This document shows, in pieces, positions 26,293 through 34,713 of a DNA stretch of 64,000 bases (its first letter is position 1; the number at the start of each line of letters is the position of its first letter). The notes under the pieces were generated by a model. The model ran no database searches, had not been told where the DNA came from, and saw only the letters and a program-made list of their open reading frames with translations. The stretch comes from Pseudoalteromonas sp. EB27 (GTDB lineage: Bacteria; Pseudomonadota; Gammaproteobacteria; Enterobacterales; Alteromonadaceae): assembly GCF_001974875.1 (NCBI RefSeq), contig NZ_MTQD01000010.1, positions 1 to 64,000 of the forward strand, in the 5' to 3' direction. The position numbers were made by a program, and so were the translations under genes.

Positions 26293-28392
26293 ATGACAAA
26301 AAAAAGTAAATTCATGTCGTGGCTCGGTTTTGGCAAGTCAGATAAAAAAGAAGCAGAGCAAAAAGCAGCCGCTGATAAACAACAAGCATTAGCGCAAGAA
26401 GAAGCGCAGAAGCTAGAGCAAGAAAAGCTTGCACAGCAGGCTGAAACTGAACGTTTACAAGCAGAAGCCGAAACAGAGCGCTTAGAGCAGGAGCGTATTG
26501 CTGCTGAACAAATTGAAGCGAAACGTCTAGAGCAAGAAAAGCTAGCACAGGAGCAAGCTGAACGTTTAAAAGCAGAAGCCGAAACAGAGCGCTTAGAGCA
26601 GGAGCGTATTGCTTCTGAACAAATTGAAGCAAAACGTTTAGAGCAGGAGCGTGCTGAAAACGCAGAAAAGATTGCAATTGAGCAGGCCAATGCTGAATTA
26701 CTTGCAAAACAACAAGCTGATGCAGAAGCGCAAAGACAAGAACATGCACAACGTTTAGCCGATCAAGAAACGCAGATGCAATTAGAGCAAGAGCGATTGG
26801 CTGCAGAAAAAGTAGAGGCTGAGCGACTAGAGCAAATACGCCTTGAAAAAAAGGATGAAGCTGTAAAGGCTGAAAAGCTTGCAATAGAGCAAGCGAATGC
26901 TGAATTACTAGCAAAAGAACAAGCAGATGCTGAAGTACAAAGACAAGAACAAGCAAAACGTTTAGCAGAACAAGAAGCGCAAATGCGTTTAGAGCAAGAG
27001 CGCATTGCTGCTGACAAAGTTGAAAATGAACGTTTGGAACAAGAGCGCATTGCTTTAGAAAAAGCAGAAAATGAACGTTTAGAGCAAGAGCACATTGCTT
27101 TAGAAAAAGCAGAAAACGAACGTTTAGAGCAAGAGCGTATTGCTGCTGAACAAGCAGAAAACGAGCGTTTAGAGCAAGAGCGCATTGCTTTAGAAAAAGC
27201 AGAAAATGAGCGTTTAGAGCAAGAGCGCATTGCTTTAGAAAAAGCAGAAAATGAACGTTTAGAACAAGAACGAATTGCTGCTGAAAAAGCAGAGAATGAA
27301 CGTTTAGAGCAAGAGCGTATTGCTGCTGAACAAGCAGAAAACGAACGCTTAGAGCAAGAGCGTATTACTGCAGAAGAAGCAGAAAATGAGCGTTTAGAAC
27401 AAGAACGTATCACAGCAGAACTTGCAATTGAAGAAGCTAAAAAAGCAGAAAAGCCGAAAAAAGAAGGGTTTTTCTCTCGTCTTAAAAAGGGCTTGTTAAA
27501 AACTCGCGTTAATATAGGTTCTGGTTTTGCGTCTATTTTTAGTGGTAAAAAAATAGATGACGAATTATTTGAAGATCTTGAAACGCAGCTGCTCACCGCC
27601 GATTTAGGCGTTGACACTACTATGAAGTTGATTGATAGCCTGACTGATGCTGCGAACCGTAAGCAGTTAAAAGATGGTGATGCGCTTTATGAGTTAATGA
27701 AGCAAGAAATGGCTGCGATGCTAAAAACAGCTGAACAGCCTTTAGTAATTACCGAAGATAAAAAGCCGTTTGTTATTTTAATGGTGGGTGTAAATGGCGT
27801 TGGTAAAACAACGACTATAGGTAAGATGGCTAAGCAATTTCAAAACGAAGGTAAGTCGGTTATGCTGGCCGCTGGTGATACGTTTAGAGCGGCTGCTGTT
27901 GAGCAACTTCAGGTTTGGGGCGAACGTAACAGCATTCCTGTTATTGCCCAACATACAGGTGCAGATAGTGCGTCGGTTGTCTTTGATGCATTCCAAGCTG
28001 CAAAAGCACGTAATATAGATGTGTTAATTGCTGATACAGCAGGGCGCCTGCAAAATAAGGATAACTTAATGCAAGAGCTTGAAAAAATAGCTCGCGTAAT
28101 GAAAAAGATTGATCCTGATGCGCCGCATGAAGTTATGCTAACCATTGATGCTGGTACAGGTCAAAATGCAATTAGCCAAGTGAACTTATTTAATCAATGC
28201 GTTGGTTTAACTGGTATTACGCTTTCAAAACTAGATGGAACTGCAAAGGGTGGTGTTATTTTTGCGGTTGCAGATAAGTTTAATATTCCAATTCGTTACA
28301 TTGGTGTTGGTGAAGGTATTGATGATTTACGCGCTTTTAAAAGCGATGACTTTATTGATGCGTTATTTAGCCAAGATGAGGACGACGTTTAA
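26293..28392 (+). CDS. ftsY: signal recognition particle receptor FtsY with an expanded coiled-coil N-terminus (699 aa)
   Basis: The membrane-docking GTPase for SRP-ribosome complexes. The NG domain (~390-699) is intact: V-N-G-V-G-K-T-T-T-I-G-K (G1), G-D-T-F-R-A-A-A-V-E-Q-L, D-T-A-G-R-L and S-K-L-D-G-T-A-K-G-G. The N-terminal ~385 residues are an acidic, Glu/Ala/Gln-rich coiled coil, about twice the length of the enterobacterial A domain. It includes nine tandem 15-residue units (27022-27426) and an upstream duplication of about 58 residues. It is divergent from rsmD and followed by ftsEX. Confidence 0.97.
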   Translation: MTKKSKFMSWLGFGKSDKKEAEQKAAADKQQALAQEEAQKLEQEKLAQQAETERLQAEAETERLEQERIAAEQIEAKRLEQEKLAQEQAERLKAEAETERLEQERIASEQIEAKRLEQERAENAEKIAIEQANAELLAKQQADAEAQRQEHAQRLADQETQMQLEQERLAAEKVEAERLEQIRLEKKDEAVKAEKLAIEQANAELLAKEQADAEVQRQEQAKRLAEQEAQMRLEQERIAADKVENERLEQERIALEKAENERLEQEHIALEKAENERLEQERIAAEQAENERLEQERIALEKAENERLEQERIALEKAENERLEQERIAAEKAENERLEQERIAAEQAENERLEQERITAEEAENERLEQERITAELAIEEAKKAEKPKKEGFFSRLKKGLLKTRVNIGSGFASIFSGKKIDDELFEDLETQLLTADLGVDTTMKLIDSLTDAANRKQLKDGDALYELMKQEMAAMLKTAEQPLVITEDKKPFVILMVGVNGVGKTTTIGKMAKQFQNEGKSVMLAAGDTFRAAAVEQLQVWGERNSIPVIAQHTGADSASVVFDAFQAAKARNIDVLIADTAGRLQNKDNLMQELEKIARVMKKIDPDAPHEVMLTIDAGTGQNAISQVNLFNQCVGLTGITLSKLDGTAKGGVIFAVADKFNIPIRYIGVGEGIDDLRAFKSDDFIDALFSQDEDDV
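27022..27426 (+). repeat. in-frame tandem repeat in ftsY, nine units of 45 bp
   Basis: Nine consecutive copies encode ENERLEQERIALEKA with few changes (His for Arg in unit 2; A-A-E-Q, A-A-E-K, T-A-E-E or T-A-E-L near the ends). The first unit begins at codon 244. The DNA copies differ at synonymous positions such as gaacgttta/gagcgttta, so the array is not freshly expanded throughout. A length of 15 (7+8) fits a coiled coil with a stutter. Confidence 0.92.
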
Positions 28393-28398
28393 TTTACC

Positions 28399-28423
28399 AA
28401 AAAAGGGAGCTTGCTCCCTTTTT
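28399..28423 (+). terminator. rho-independent terminator between ftsY and ftsE
   Basis: AAAAAGGGAGC-TT-GCTCCCTTTTT, directly after the ftsY stop. It should lower or block read-through into ftsEX, so ftsE may have its own promoter in the ~55 bases that follow, or depend on leak-through. Confidence 0.85.
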
Positions 28424-28479
28424 AATTGCGAGGAATACCAATTTTATTAGTAAATTAATTGAATTGGCATAATAAAAAG

Positions 28480-29157
28480 ATGATAAATTTTCAGCAAGTA
28501 AGTAAGACTTATCCTGGAGGGCACCGCGCCCTCGAAAAAGTTAATTTTCATGTTAAACCGGGTGAACTTGCCTTTTTAACCGGTCACAGTGGTGCGGGTA
28601 AAAGTACGTTGCTTAAGTTAATTAGCTTAATGGAACGTCCATCGGCAGGCAGTGTATTTATCAACGGTGTTGATTTAAATAAAGTAAACTCGCGTCAAAT
28701 TCCTTATGCTCGCCGTGATATTGGTATTATTTTTCAAAACCACCGTTTACTAGAGCGCTATACTATTTTTGATAACGTGGCGCTGCCTCTTATTATTGAG
28801 GGTACTCACCATAAGCAAATAGCTAAACGTGTTCATGGTGCGCTTGATAAAGTAGGCCTGATAGACAAAATAAAATGTCATCCGTCGATGCTCTCTGGAG
28901 GCGAGCAGCAGCGTGTTGGTATTGCCAGAGCAATAGTGAACTCCCCGCCAATTTTGTTAGCCGATGAACCTACAGGTAACCTTGATCCTGAGCTTTCAAT
29001 GGAAATACTAAAGCTGTTTGAAGACTTCAATAAACACGGCACCACTGTTCTTATAGCTACGCATGACTTAGGTTTGGTTGCACGTATGAAGTACCGCAGT
29101 CTAACCTTAAAAGATGGTCGTATGCTTCAAGATCCGCTCGCTGAGGGAGCACTATGA
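28480..29157 (+). CDS. ftsE: cell-division ABC transporter ATP-binding protein FtsE
   Basis: The ATPase that, with FtsX, activates septal peptidoglycan hydrolysis through EnvC. Walker A G-H-S-G-A-G-K-S-T, signature L-S-G-G-E-Q-Q-R-V-G-I-A-R-A, Walker B I-L-L-A-D-E-P-T-G-N-L-D and the switch H are all present. I choose the ATG at 28480 (M-I-N-F-Q-Q-V-S-K), which matches family N-termini, over an in-frame TTG 21 bases upstream; no strong Shine-Dalgarno is visible. It overlaps ftsX by ATGA. Its partner envC is also in this window, at 33571-34710. Confidence 0.96.
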   Translation: MINFQQVSKTYPGGHRALEKVNFHVKPGELAFLTGHSGAGKSTLLKLISLMERPSAGSVFINGVDLNKVNSRQIPYARRDIGIIFQNHRLLERYTIFDNVALPLIIEGTHHKQIAKRVHGALDKVGLIDKIKCHPSMLSGGEQQRVGIARAIVNSPPILLADEPTGNLDPELSMEILKLFEDFNKHGTTVLIATHDLGLVARMKYRSLTLKDGRMLQDPLAEGAL

Positions 29158-30140
29158 GTTTACTTTTTAAAAGTCGTCAAAATAGTAACGACAAGCAAAA
29201 AAAATCAGTATTAGCTGGCGGTTATTTTTTCATTATTAATATTTTTCGCCAAGGTGTTCATAGCTTAGGTGAAATGTGGCGTACGCCGCTTGCGTCTATG
29301 ATGACTATTGCTGTACTTGGTTTGAGCCTAACGTTACCTGCAACACTTTATCTTGTCGTTAAAAACGTACAGCAAGTAAGTAGTGGTTTTGAAGAAGCGA
29401 GTGAAATATCGTTGTTTGTAAAAGAAAGTATGAACGAGCAAGAAACGCAAACATTAGTAAAGCGCTTAGCGTTATATCCAGAGGTTGAAAGTGTTGAGTT
29501 TATTTCAAAACAAAAAGCACTTACTGAGTTTAAAGACGTATCTGGATTTGGACAGGCCTTAGAATATTTAGATAAGAACCCATTACCAGATGTGGTACTG
29601 GTTACGCCAACAAAACGTCACAGACACCCAAATGCTGCTAAAGTACTGTTAACTAAATTAGAAAGTGAACGTGAAGTTGATTTTGGTAAGCTCGATATAG
29701 CGTGGTTAGAGCGTTTAAATGCATTACTAGATTTACTGAAAGAAAGCGTAATAACCATCGCATTATTACTGCTTACCTCAGTGACGCTTATTATTGGTAA
29801 CACTATTCGTTTGTCGATCATGGATAAAAAAGAAGAAATACAAGTCATGAAGCTAGTTGGCGCAACTAACACCTTTATACATGCCCCATTTTTATGGACG
29901 GGCATTTGGTATGGTGTAATAGGTGGTTTGTTTGCCTTTATATGCGTAGGACTAATGATGTGGTGGCTTTCAAGCGCCGTGAGCAGTGTAGCAGGGGTAT
30001 ACCAAACAAGCTTTTCGTTAATTGGATTATCGCTTAACGAGCTTGGCTTTTTAGTGTTACTTGCAACAAGCTTAGGATTTGTAGGCTCTTACCTTTCTGT
30101 AAATCGATATATTAAAGAAATAGAACCCGATAAAGTATAA
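29154..30140 (+). CDS. ftsX: cell-division ABC transporter permease FtsX
   Basis: The four-helix membrane subunit of FtsEX, which transmits ATP hydrolysis to EnvC and the amidases at the septum. One membrane helix near residues 45-70 is followed by a periplasmic loop with the conserved V-E-S-V-E-F-I-S-K-x-x-A-L, then three helices in the C-terminal half (I-A-L-L-L-L-T-S-V-T-L; L-V-G-A-T-N-T-F-I-H-A-P-F). The length is normal at 328 residues. It is translationally coupled to ftsE. Confidence 0.96.
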   Translation: MSLLFKSRQNSNDKQKKSVLAGGYFFIINIFRQGVHSLGEMWRTPLASMMTIAVLGLSLTLPATLYLVVKNVQQVSSGFEEASEISLFVKESMNEQETQTLVKRLALYPEVESVEFISKQKALTEFKDVSGFGQALEYLDKNPLPDVVLVTPTKRHRHPNAAKVLLTKLESEREVDFGKLDIAWLERLNALLDLLKESVITIALLLLTSVTLIIGNTIRLSIMDKKEEIQVMKLVGATNTFIHAPFLWTGIWYGVIGGLFAFICVGLMMWWLSSAVSSVAGVYQTSFSLIGLSLNELGFLVLLATSLGFVGSYLSVNRYIKEIEPDKV

Positions 30141-30147
30141 GTGAACC

Positions 30148-30184
30148 AACTCAGTTCGATGTGCGTATGGTATCGGACTGGGTT
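30148..30184 (+). other. RNA hairpin after ftsX
   Basis: A 13-bp stem (AACTCAGTTCGAT with ATCGGACTGGGTT, two G-U pairs as RNA) around an 11-base loop begins eight bases after the ftsX stop. There is no T-run, so it is not a standard intrinsic terminator. It may protect the transcript end or help pausing. Confidence 0.5.
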
Positions 30185-30342
30185 GTACCTCCTGTTATTA
30201 AAACTGTCATATTTGTGTACTATCCTCCCATAAAGTAATGAGTTGTAAATAAGGTGATACAGCGAAGTTAACCCGCTGCAATCCCTCAATTCATCACTTA
30301 TTCAGTCGCTTGTAGTAGACTAAACCCATACTAAAAAACTGC

Positions 30343-30371
30343 TTGATTTATACTTTTAAAAAGTTTTAAAT
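30343..30371 (+). promoter_or_regulatory. predicted sigma-70 promoter of rpoH
   Basis: TTGATT at 30343-30348 and TTAAAT at 30366-30371 are separated by 17 bases, an acceptable -35/-10 pair. The expected transcription start (~30378) falls at the edge of the CIRCE box. Predicted from sequence only. Confidence 0.5.
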
Positions 30372-30376
30372 TGGGG

Positions 30377-30403
30377 TTAGCACTCTTAAAGAAAGAGTGC
30401 TAA
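30377..30403. promoter_or_regulatory. CIRCE operator (HrcA site) upstream of rpoH
   Basis: TTAGCACTC-N9-GAGTGCTAA is a perfect match to the CIRCE inverted repeat bound by the heat-shock repressor HrcA. It lies 34 bases before the rpoH start, at the predicted transcription start. This suggests HrcA represses rpoH here, linking the two heat-shock systems. The HrcA gene is not in the window. Confidence 0.92.
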
Positions 30404-30436
30404 GATAGTTTCAAATGTTTATCACCGAGGTGAAAA

Positions 30437-31300
30437 ATGAGTAAAGATTTATACGCAATGGCACTTACAGTCGGACAACAAAGCGCAAGCATGGACGGTT
30501 ACCTTCAAGCGGTAAGCACTATCCCTATGCTTAAAGTTGAACAAGAGCAAGAACTTGCTAAAAGGCTTCAGGATGAAGGCGATCTTAGTGCTGCCAAGCA
30601 ACTCATTATGTCGCATTTACGCTTTGTAGCACATATTGCTAAAAGCTACTCGGGATACGGCTTGCCACAAGCTGACCTTATTCAAGAAGGTAATATAGGC
30701 CTGATGAAAGCGGTTAAACGTTTCGATCCTACAGTGGGTGTACGTTTAGTATCGTTTGCAGTGCATTGGATTAAAGCCGAGATTCACGAGTTTGTGCTTA
30801 AAAACTGGCGCATAGTTAAAGTTGCAACCACTAAAGCGCAACGTAAATTGTTTTTCAATCTTCGTAAAAACAAAAAGCGTTTAGGTTGGTTTAATCAAGC
30901 TGAGGTAAGCACCGTTGCTAGCGAGCTAGGTGTGAGTGAAAAAGAAGTACGTGAAATGGAATCGCGCATGAGCGGCCAAGACATGGGCTTTGACCTAACT
31001 GGCGATGATAACGACGACGCACCAACTAGCACTTACTCTCCAGTACAGTATTTAACAGATGGTGCAGCTGACTTAGCTGACGACGTTGAACAACAACAGT
31101 GGAAAGAGCAAGCGCATACTCGTTTATTTAGTGCACTTAAAACACTAGACGAGCGTTCACAAGATATTGTTAGCGCACGTTGGTTGTCGGATGATAAAGC
31201 GACTCTTCAAGAGCTTGCACAAAAGTACAGTGTATCTGCTGAACGTGTTCGCCAGCTTGAAAAAACAGCGATGAAAAAATTACAAAGCGCTATGAGCTAA
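30437..31300 (+). CDS. rpoH: heat-shock sigma factor sigma-32
   Basis: Directs RNA polymerase to heat-shock promoters. The N-terminus ([20 protein letters not shown]) and region 2 ([17 protein letters not shown]) are typical. The RpoH box [12 protein letters not shown] that distinguishes sigma-32 from other sigma factors is present at ~130-145, with region 4 helix-turn-helix near the end. The length of 287 residues is normal. It follows ftsEX as in enterobacteria but has a CIRCE box in front of it. Confidence 0.97.
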   Translation: MSKDLYAMALTVGQQSASMDGYLQAVSTIPMLKVEQEQELAKRLQDEGDLSAAKQLIMSHLRFVAHIAKSYSGYGLPQADLIQEGNIGLMKAVKRFDPTVGVRLVSFAVHWIKAEIHEFVLKNWRIVKVATTKAQRKLFFNLRKNKKRLGWFNQAEVSTVASELGVSEKEVREMESRMSGQDMGFDLTGDDNDDAPTSTYSPVQYLTDGAADLADDVEQQQWKEQAHTRLFSALKTLDERSQDIVSARWLSDDKATLQELAQKYSVSAERVRQLEKTAMKKLQSAMS

Positions 31301-31323
31301 ACACAGTTCAACCTGAAAAATTT

Positions 31324-31355
31324 AAAAAGCCCTGCATGAGAATGCAGGGCTTTTT
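31324..31355 (+). terminator. rho-independent terminator of rpoH
   Basis: AAAAAGCCCTGCAT-GAGA-ATGCAGGGCTTTTT is a strong stem with a T-run, 24 bases after the rpoH stop. Confidence 0.92.
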
Positions 31356-31458
31356 GCTTTCGCGTTGGTTTGTGCGAAGCGAAACCCAACGATAAAATAT
31401 CCTTTCAAGTAATATGCATATTGAATGGTTAGTTTGTAATTAGTGTATGAAAGCTATA

Positions 31459-32220
31459 TCACCTAGCACTAATCTCTTTTCCCTCAGCCTGCGCTAACTG
31501 AATGTATTTACGTTCAACCAGCTGCGAAACCGGCACGAGCTCAAAACCTTGCTTAGCTAGCTCGGGTAAGGCATGGCGTAAAAATTCGATTGTTTCTGGA
31601 TAGGGATGAGCAATTGCTATAGCGGAATTATGTATGGTGGCTAGTTGCTTTAATTCTTCAAGCCTCAGCTGGAGTTGTTCTGCTGTAGTTATATTGTCTA
31701 AGAACACTTGGCGACTAATATTAGCAACACCTAAAAAGTTAGCAGCATTTTGTGCTTGGCTTAAGTCGGTTGTACGGCTATCTAAAAAATATAAATGGCG
31801 CTTTTTAAGTACTTCCATTGTCCATTTCATAGCTTGGCTTTTTTGCGTAAGCGCTGAGCCCATGTGGTTATTAACGCCTTTAACTTGCGGTAAACTAGCG
31901 AGAGCTGTTCCAAGAGTTTGCTGAAGCTGCTCTTTATTCATATTTAAAGTAAGCGCGCCAGGTCCGAGTTCTTTACCGTTAAGTGCCTGCATAGGCACAT
32001 GGAGTAATAACTCTTTATTTGATTGACTGGCAAGCGTTGCAAAAATTTGCGAATAAGGGGTATGAGGCAAAATTGAATACGACAATTGCCCTGGTAAGGA
32101 AAGGAACTCTAAGTCCCGTTGATGATAGCCTATATCGTCTATCACTATCGCTATTTGTTTGGCGCTAATTGTTGCTGAGCTAAAACAAATAGCTAATATT
32201 AGCCATTTTATTATTTTCAC
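31459..32220 (-). CDS. yibQ: divergent polysaccharide deacetylase family protein (YibQ-like, 253 aa)
   Basis: A secreted member of the divergent polysaccharide deacetylase family (DUF610). It has a signal peptide (MKIIKWLILAICFSSATISA) and then the family start I-A-I-V-I-D-D-I-G-Y, with the Asp pair expected at the metal site, followed by L-L-L-H-V-P-M-Q and N-N-H-M-G-S. Activity is unproven for the family. It ends the gpmI-envC-protease-yibQ group, whose order is conserved among gammaproteobacteria, and so may act in cell-wall remodelling with EnvC. Confidence 0.88.
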   Translation of the reverse strand: MKIIKWLILAICFSSATISAKQIAIVIDDIGYHQRDLEFLSLPGQLSYSILPHTPYSQIFATLASQSNKELLLHVPMQALNGKELGPGALTLNMNKEQLQQTLGTALASLPQVKGVNNHMGSALTQKSQAMKWTMEVLKKRHLYFLDSRTTDLSQAQNAANFLGVANISRQVFLDNITTAEQLQLRLEELKQLATIHNSAIAIAHPYPETIEFLRHALPELAKQGFELVPVSQLVERKYIQLAQAEGKEISAR

Positions 32221-32270
32221 GTTTATAGTTTTTATTATCTTTTTAGCTTTGTTTATACAGCTTGTACAAG

Positions 32271-33536
32271 CTATTGCATGCTGAGTAATTGTTTTGCTTT
32301 AACTAATTGTAAATCTGCTAAGTTACCAGTAAGTAATTGCGCGCTACTGTTAGTGTGTTCATTTTTTATTATAACGGCTTTATTACTTTGTGAAAGGTTT
32401 GTTTGATTAACAGCCACATCTGGGGTTATTCCTATTCCATCAATCGATTTACCTAATGGCGTAAAATATTTGGCTGTGGTGAGCTTTAATGCAGTGTTGC
32501 CATCACCTAGCGGAATGAGCGATTGTACAGAACCCTTCCCAAAAGATTGACTGCCTACAACAGTTGCTCGTTTATTATCTTTGAGTGCTGCTGCAAGTAT
32601 TTCGGCTGCAGAGGCTGAATTTTCGTTTATAAGCACAACAATGGGGGCATTTTTTAGAATGTCTCCACGCTTTGCATAAAATGCTTGGTTGGCATCGTAA
32701 AAACGTCCTTTAGTTGTCACTATAGTGCCACTTTGTAAAAATAGGTCTGATACCGCCACAGCGCTTTGTAATGTACCCCCAGGGTTATCGCGTAAATCAA
32801 TCACTAAGCCTTTAAGTGGGTAACCAAAGTGGCTTTGCAGGGCAGCAACTTGCAGAGCAACCTCATGCAATGTGTGGTTAGAAAAATTATTGATAGCTAT
32901 ATAACCAGTTCCAAAATCTAGAAGTTCGCTTGTTACGCTTTCGAGGTTTACTTGGCGGCGTGCAACATGAAACGTGATAGGGCTTTTATTGTTATCACGA
33001 TTTATAATTAGGTCTATATTTGAAAATTTACTGTCTCTTATTAGTGTTGCTACTTCATCGATTGTACGATTTTGGACTGCGTGGTTGTTTACACTTACAA
33101 TAATATCGTCTGGTAAAATCCCCGCCGCTTTTGCGGGAGAGTTATTAACCACATTAACAATAGTCATATTCTCGTCGATATTTTTAACCTCAATACCAAT
33201 ACCTGTGTAGCGGCCATTTGTGTTATCAAATAATGAGGTTAGTTCGTGCTCATTTAAGTACTTAGAGTAAGAGTCGAGCTTTGAATATAAACGCTCAAAT
33301 TGCTGGTTATTATATTTAATGTGGTGGCTATTTTGTAAGGTGAGATCTTCAACGTAGTAGGCATGAATGTTAAAGAGTATTTCGTCTATTTGTTGTCTTT
33401 TAAGATCTTTAATCGAGCTTGCTAGTGTGTCACTAGTAAAGGCAATTAAGGTTAGTAATACGAGTAAATACAGACTTATATAAAAGCCTGTATTTTTTTG
33501 AACAATGGTAGTTACTACAGTTTTTTTAGTTGTCAT
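32271..33536 (-). CDS. S41 family carboxy-terminal processing peptidase (421 aa)
   Basis: A membrane-anchored periplasmic tail-specific protease. A hydrophobic N-terminal segment (~18-38) is followed by a region of ~50 residues, a PDZ domain (I-E-V-K-N-I-D-E-N-M-T-I-V-N-V-V to about residue 190), and the S41 catalytic core with L-V-I-D-L-R-D-N-P-G-G and the nucleophile Ser in N-E-N-S-A-S-A-A-E-I, then Lys in G-S-Q-S-F-G-K-G-S-V-Q. It lies between envC and yibQ, as usual. Its substrate may be a cell-wall enzyme regulator. Confidence 0.93.
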   Translation of the reverse strand: MTTKKTVVTTIVQKNTGFYISLYLLVLLTLIAFTSDTLASSIKDLKRQQIDEILFNIHAYYVEDLTLQNSHHIKYNNQQFERLYSKLDSYSKYLNEHELTSLFDNTNGRYTGIGIEVKNIDENMTIVNVVNNSPAKAAGILPDDIIVSVNNHAVQNRTIDEVATLIRDSKFSNIDLIINRDNNKSPITFHVARRQVNLESVTSELLDFGTGYIAINNFSNHTLHEVALQVAALQSHFGYPLKGLVIDLRDNPGGTLQSAVAVSDLFLQSGTIVTTKGRFYDANQAFYAKRGDILKNAPIVVLINENSASAAEILAAALKDNKRATVVGSQSFGKGSVQSLIPLGDGNTALKLTTAKYFTPLGKSIDGIGITPDVAVNQTNLSQSNKAVIIKNEHTNSSAQLLTGNLADLQLVKAKQLLSMQ

Positions 33537-33570
33537 CAGCTGCTCCAGAGCGGTGCAGCGATTAATTTAA

Positions 33571-34710
33571 TTAAATGCGTTTGCACCATTTGATAGGATT
33601 TACTGCGCGTCCTTTGTGGCGTATTTCAAAGTATAGACCAGAACTAGCTTGTCCGCCGCTTTGGCCAACTAAAGCAAGTGTTTCGCCTTCGCGTACCATA
33701 TCGCCTACATCTCTTAGCAATGTTTGAGCGTGGCCATATAGGCTCATAAAGCCCTCACCATGATCTACAACAATTACCCAACCATAGCCTTTTAGCCAAT
33801 CGGCAAATACAACTTGACCATTATGTACGCTATTAATATTAGTGCCTTCTTTTGCACCAATTAATACGCCTTTCCAATCAATACCACCATGTTTACGTTG
33901 GCCAAAAGTGTGCTCTAACTTGCCTTTGCTCGGCCAGTCTAATTTACCTTTATTTTTATTTAGGCCCAGTAATTCAATTTTTTGTGTTTTTTCTTTTTCT
34001 AGTTCTTCAATCGTTGCTACCAAAGTTTGTTGGTTTTCTTTTAAATAATTTATTGAGCTTTTAGTGCTGTTGAGCTGAGCTTGTAAGTTTTTAAGATTTG
34101 CTTGGCGTTCACTTTGTGCATTAACTAAAGCGGTTTGGCGTCTTTTTTGCTCATCAAATAAAAGTTCTAGTTTTTCTTGTGTTTTAACAAGCTCTTTTTG
34201 GTTTTGTACTATTTGCTGTTGAAGATCTTTTAGATCTTCAATTTGTTCAATACGAGCTTTATTTAAGTAGTTGTAATAACTTAGTGTGCGCTCAAATTTT
34301 GCAGTGTCTTCTTGATTTAATAACATTTTAGAGTAATCGTCGCCACCGGCCATATAGGCACTTTTGAGCTGCGCGGCTAAAACTTTCTGAAATTGAGCAT
34401 GCTTTTTATCGAGCTCATCGGCTTTATTTTGCAACTCTTTTTGCTGTGTTTTAGTTTCTTTTACTGATTGCTCTGCCATGTTAAGTGCTTTAGCATTTTT
34501 AGCTATATCGAGTTCATGGCTTTTGAGGTTTTTTTGTAGTGACGCTATTTTTTTTCTTTGCGCGTTATATTCAGCCTGGCTTTGCTCAAGTGCATTTTGA
34601 ACTTCTGATAAGTCTTTTTTAGTACGATCTTCATTAGCAACTGCAGATGCAGTCACTAATGAAGTTAGTATTAAACCGCACTTAATTAACCGGTTAATAC
34701 GTCTATTCAT
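33571..34710 (-). CDS. envC: murein hydrolase activator EnvC (379 aa)
   Basis: A periplasmic activator of the AmiA/AmiB amidases, controlled by FtsEX. It has a signal peptide (~1-24), a long coiled coil (~28-250) and a C-terminal LytM/M23 domain (~265-375). The LytM fold keeps H-G-G-I-D but the last metal motif H-x-H is replaced by G-L-Y in G-L-Y-F-E-I, so it cannot bind the catalytic zinc. That degenerate site is normal for EnvC, an activator rather than an enzyme. It lies three bases after gpmI. Confidence 0.94.
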   Translation of the reverse strand: MNRRINRLIKCGLILTSLVTASAVANEDRTKKDLSEVQNALEQSQAEYNAQRKKIASLQKNLKSHELDIAKNAKALNMAEQSVKETKTQQKELQNKADELDKKHAQFQKVLAAQLKSAYMAGGDDYSKMLLNQEDTAKFERTLSYYNYLNKARIEQIEDLKDLQQQIVQNQKELVKTQEKLELLFDEQKRRQTALVNAQSERQANLKNLQAQLNSTKSSINYLKENQQTLVATIEELEKEKTQKIELLGLNKNKGKLDWPSKGKLEHTFGQRKHGGIDWKGVLIGAKEGTNINSVHNGQVVFADWLKGYGWVIVVDHGEGFMSLYGHAQTLLRDVGDMVREGETLALVGQSGGQASSGLYFEIRHKGRAVNPIKWCKRI

Positions 34711-34713
34711 GTG

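Noticed and set aside
26312..27617. Long open frames on the minus strand opposite ftsY, including a repetitive Ser/Cys-rich one
   Set aside because: They mirror the Glu/Ala-rich coiled-coil repeat of ftsY; low-complexity sense repeats open the antisense frames. No ribosome sites or family features.
33571..34710. Missing zinc ligands in the M23 domain of envC as a broken gene
   Set aside because: Loss of the metal site is a normal property of EnvC, which activates amidases rather than cutting peptidoglycan.
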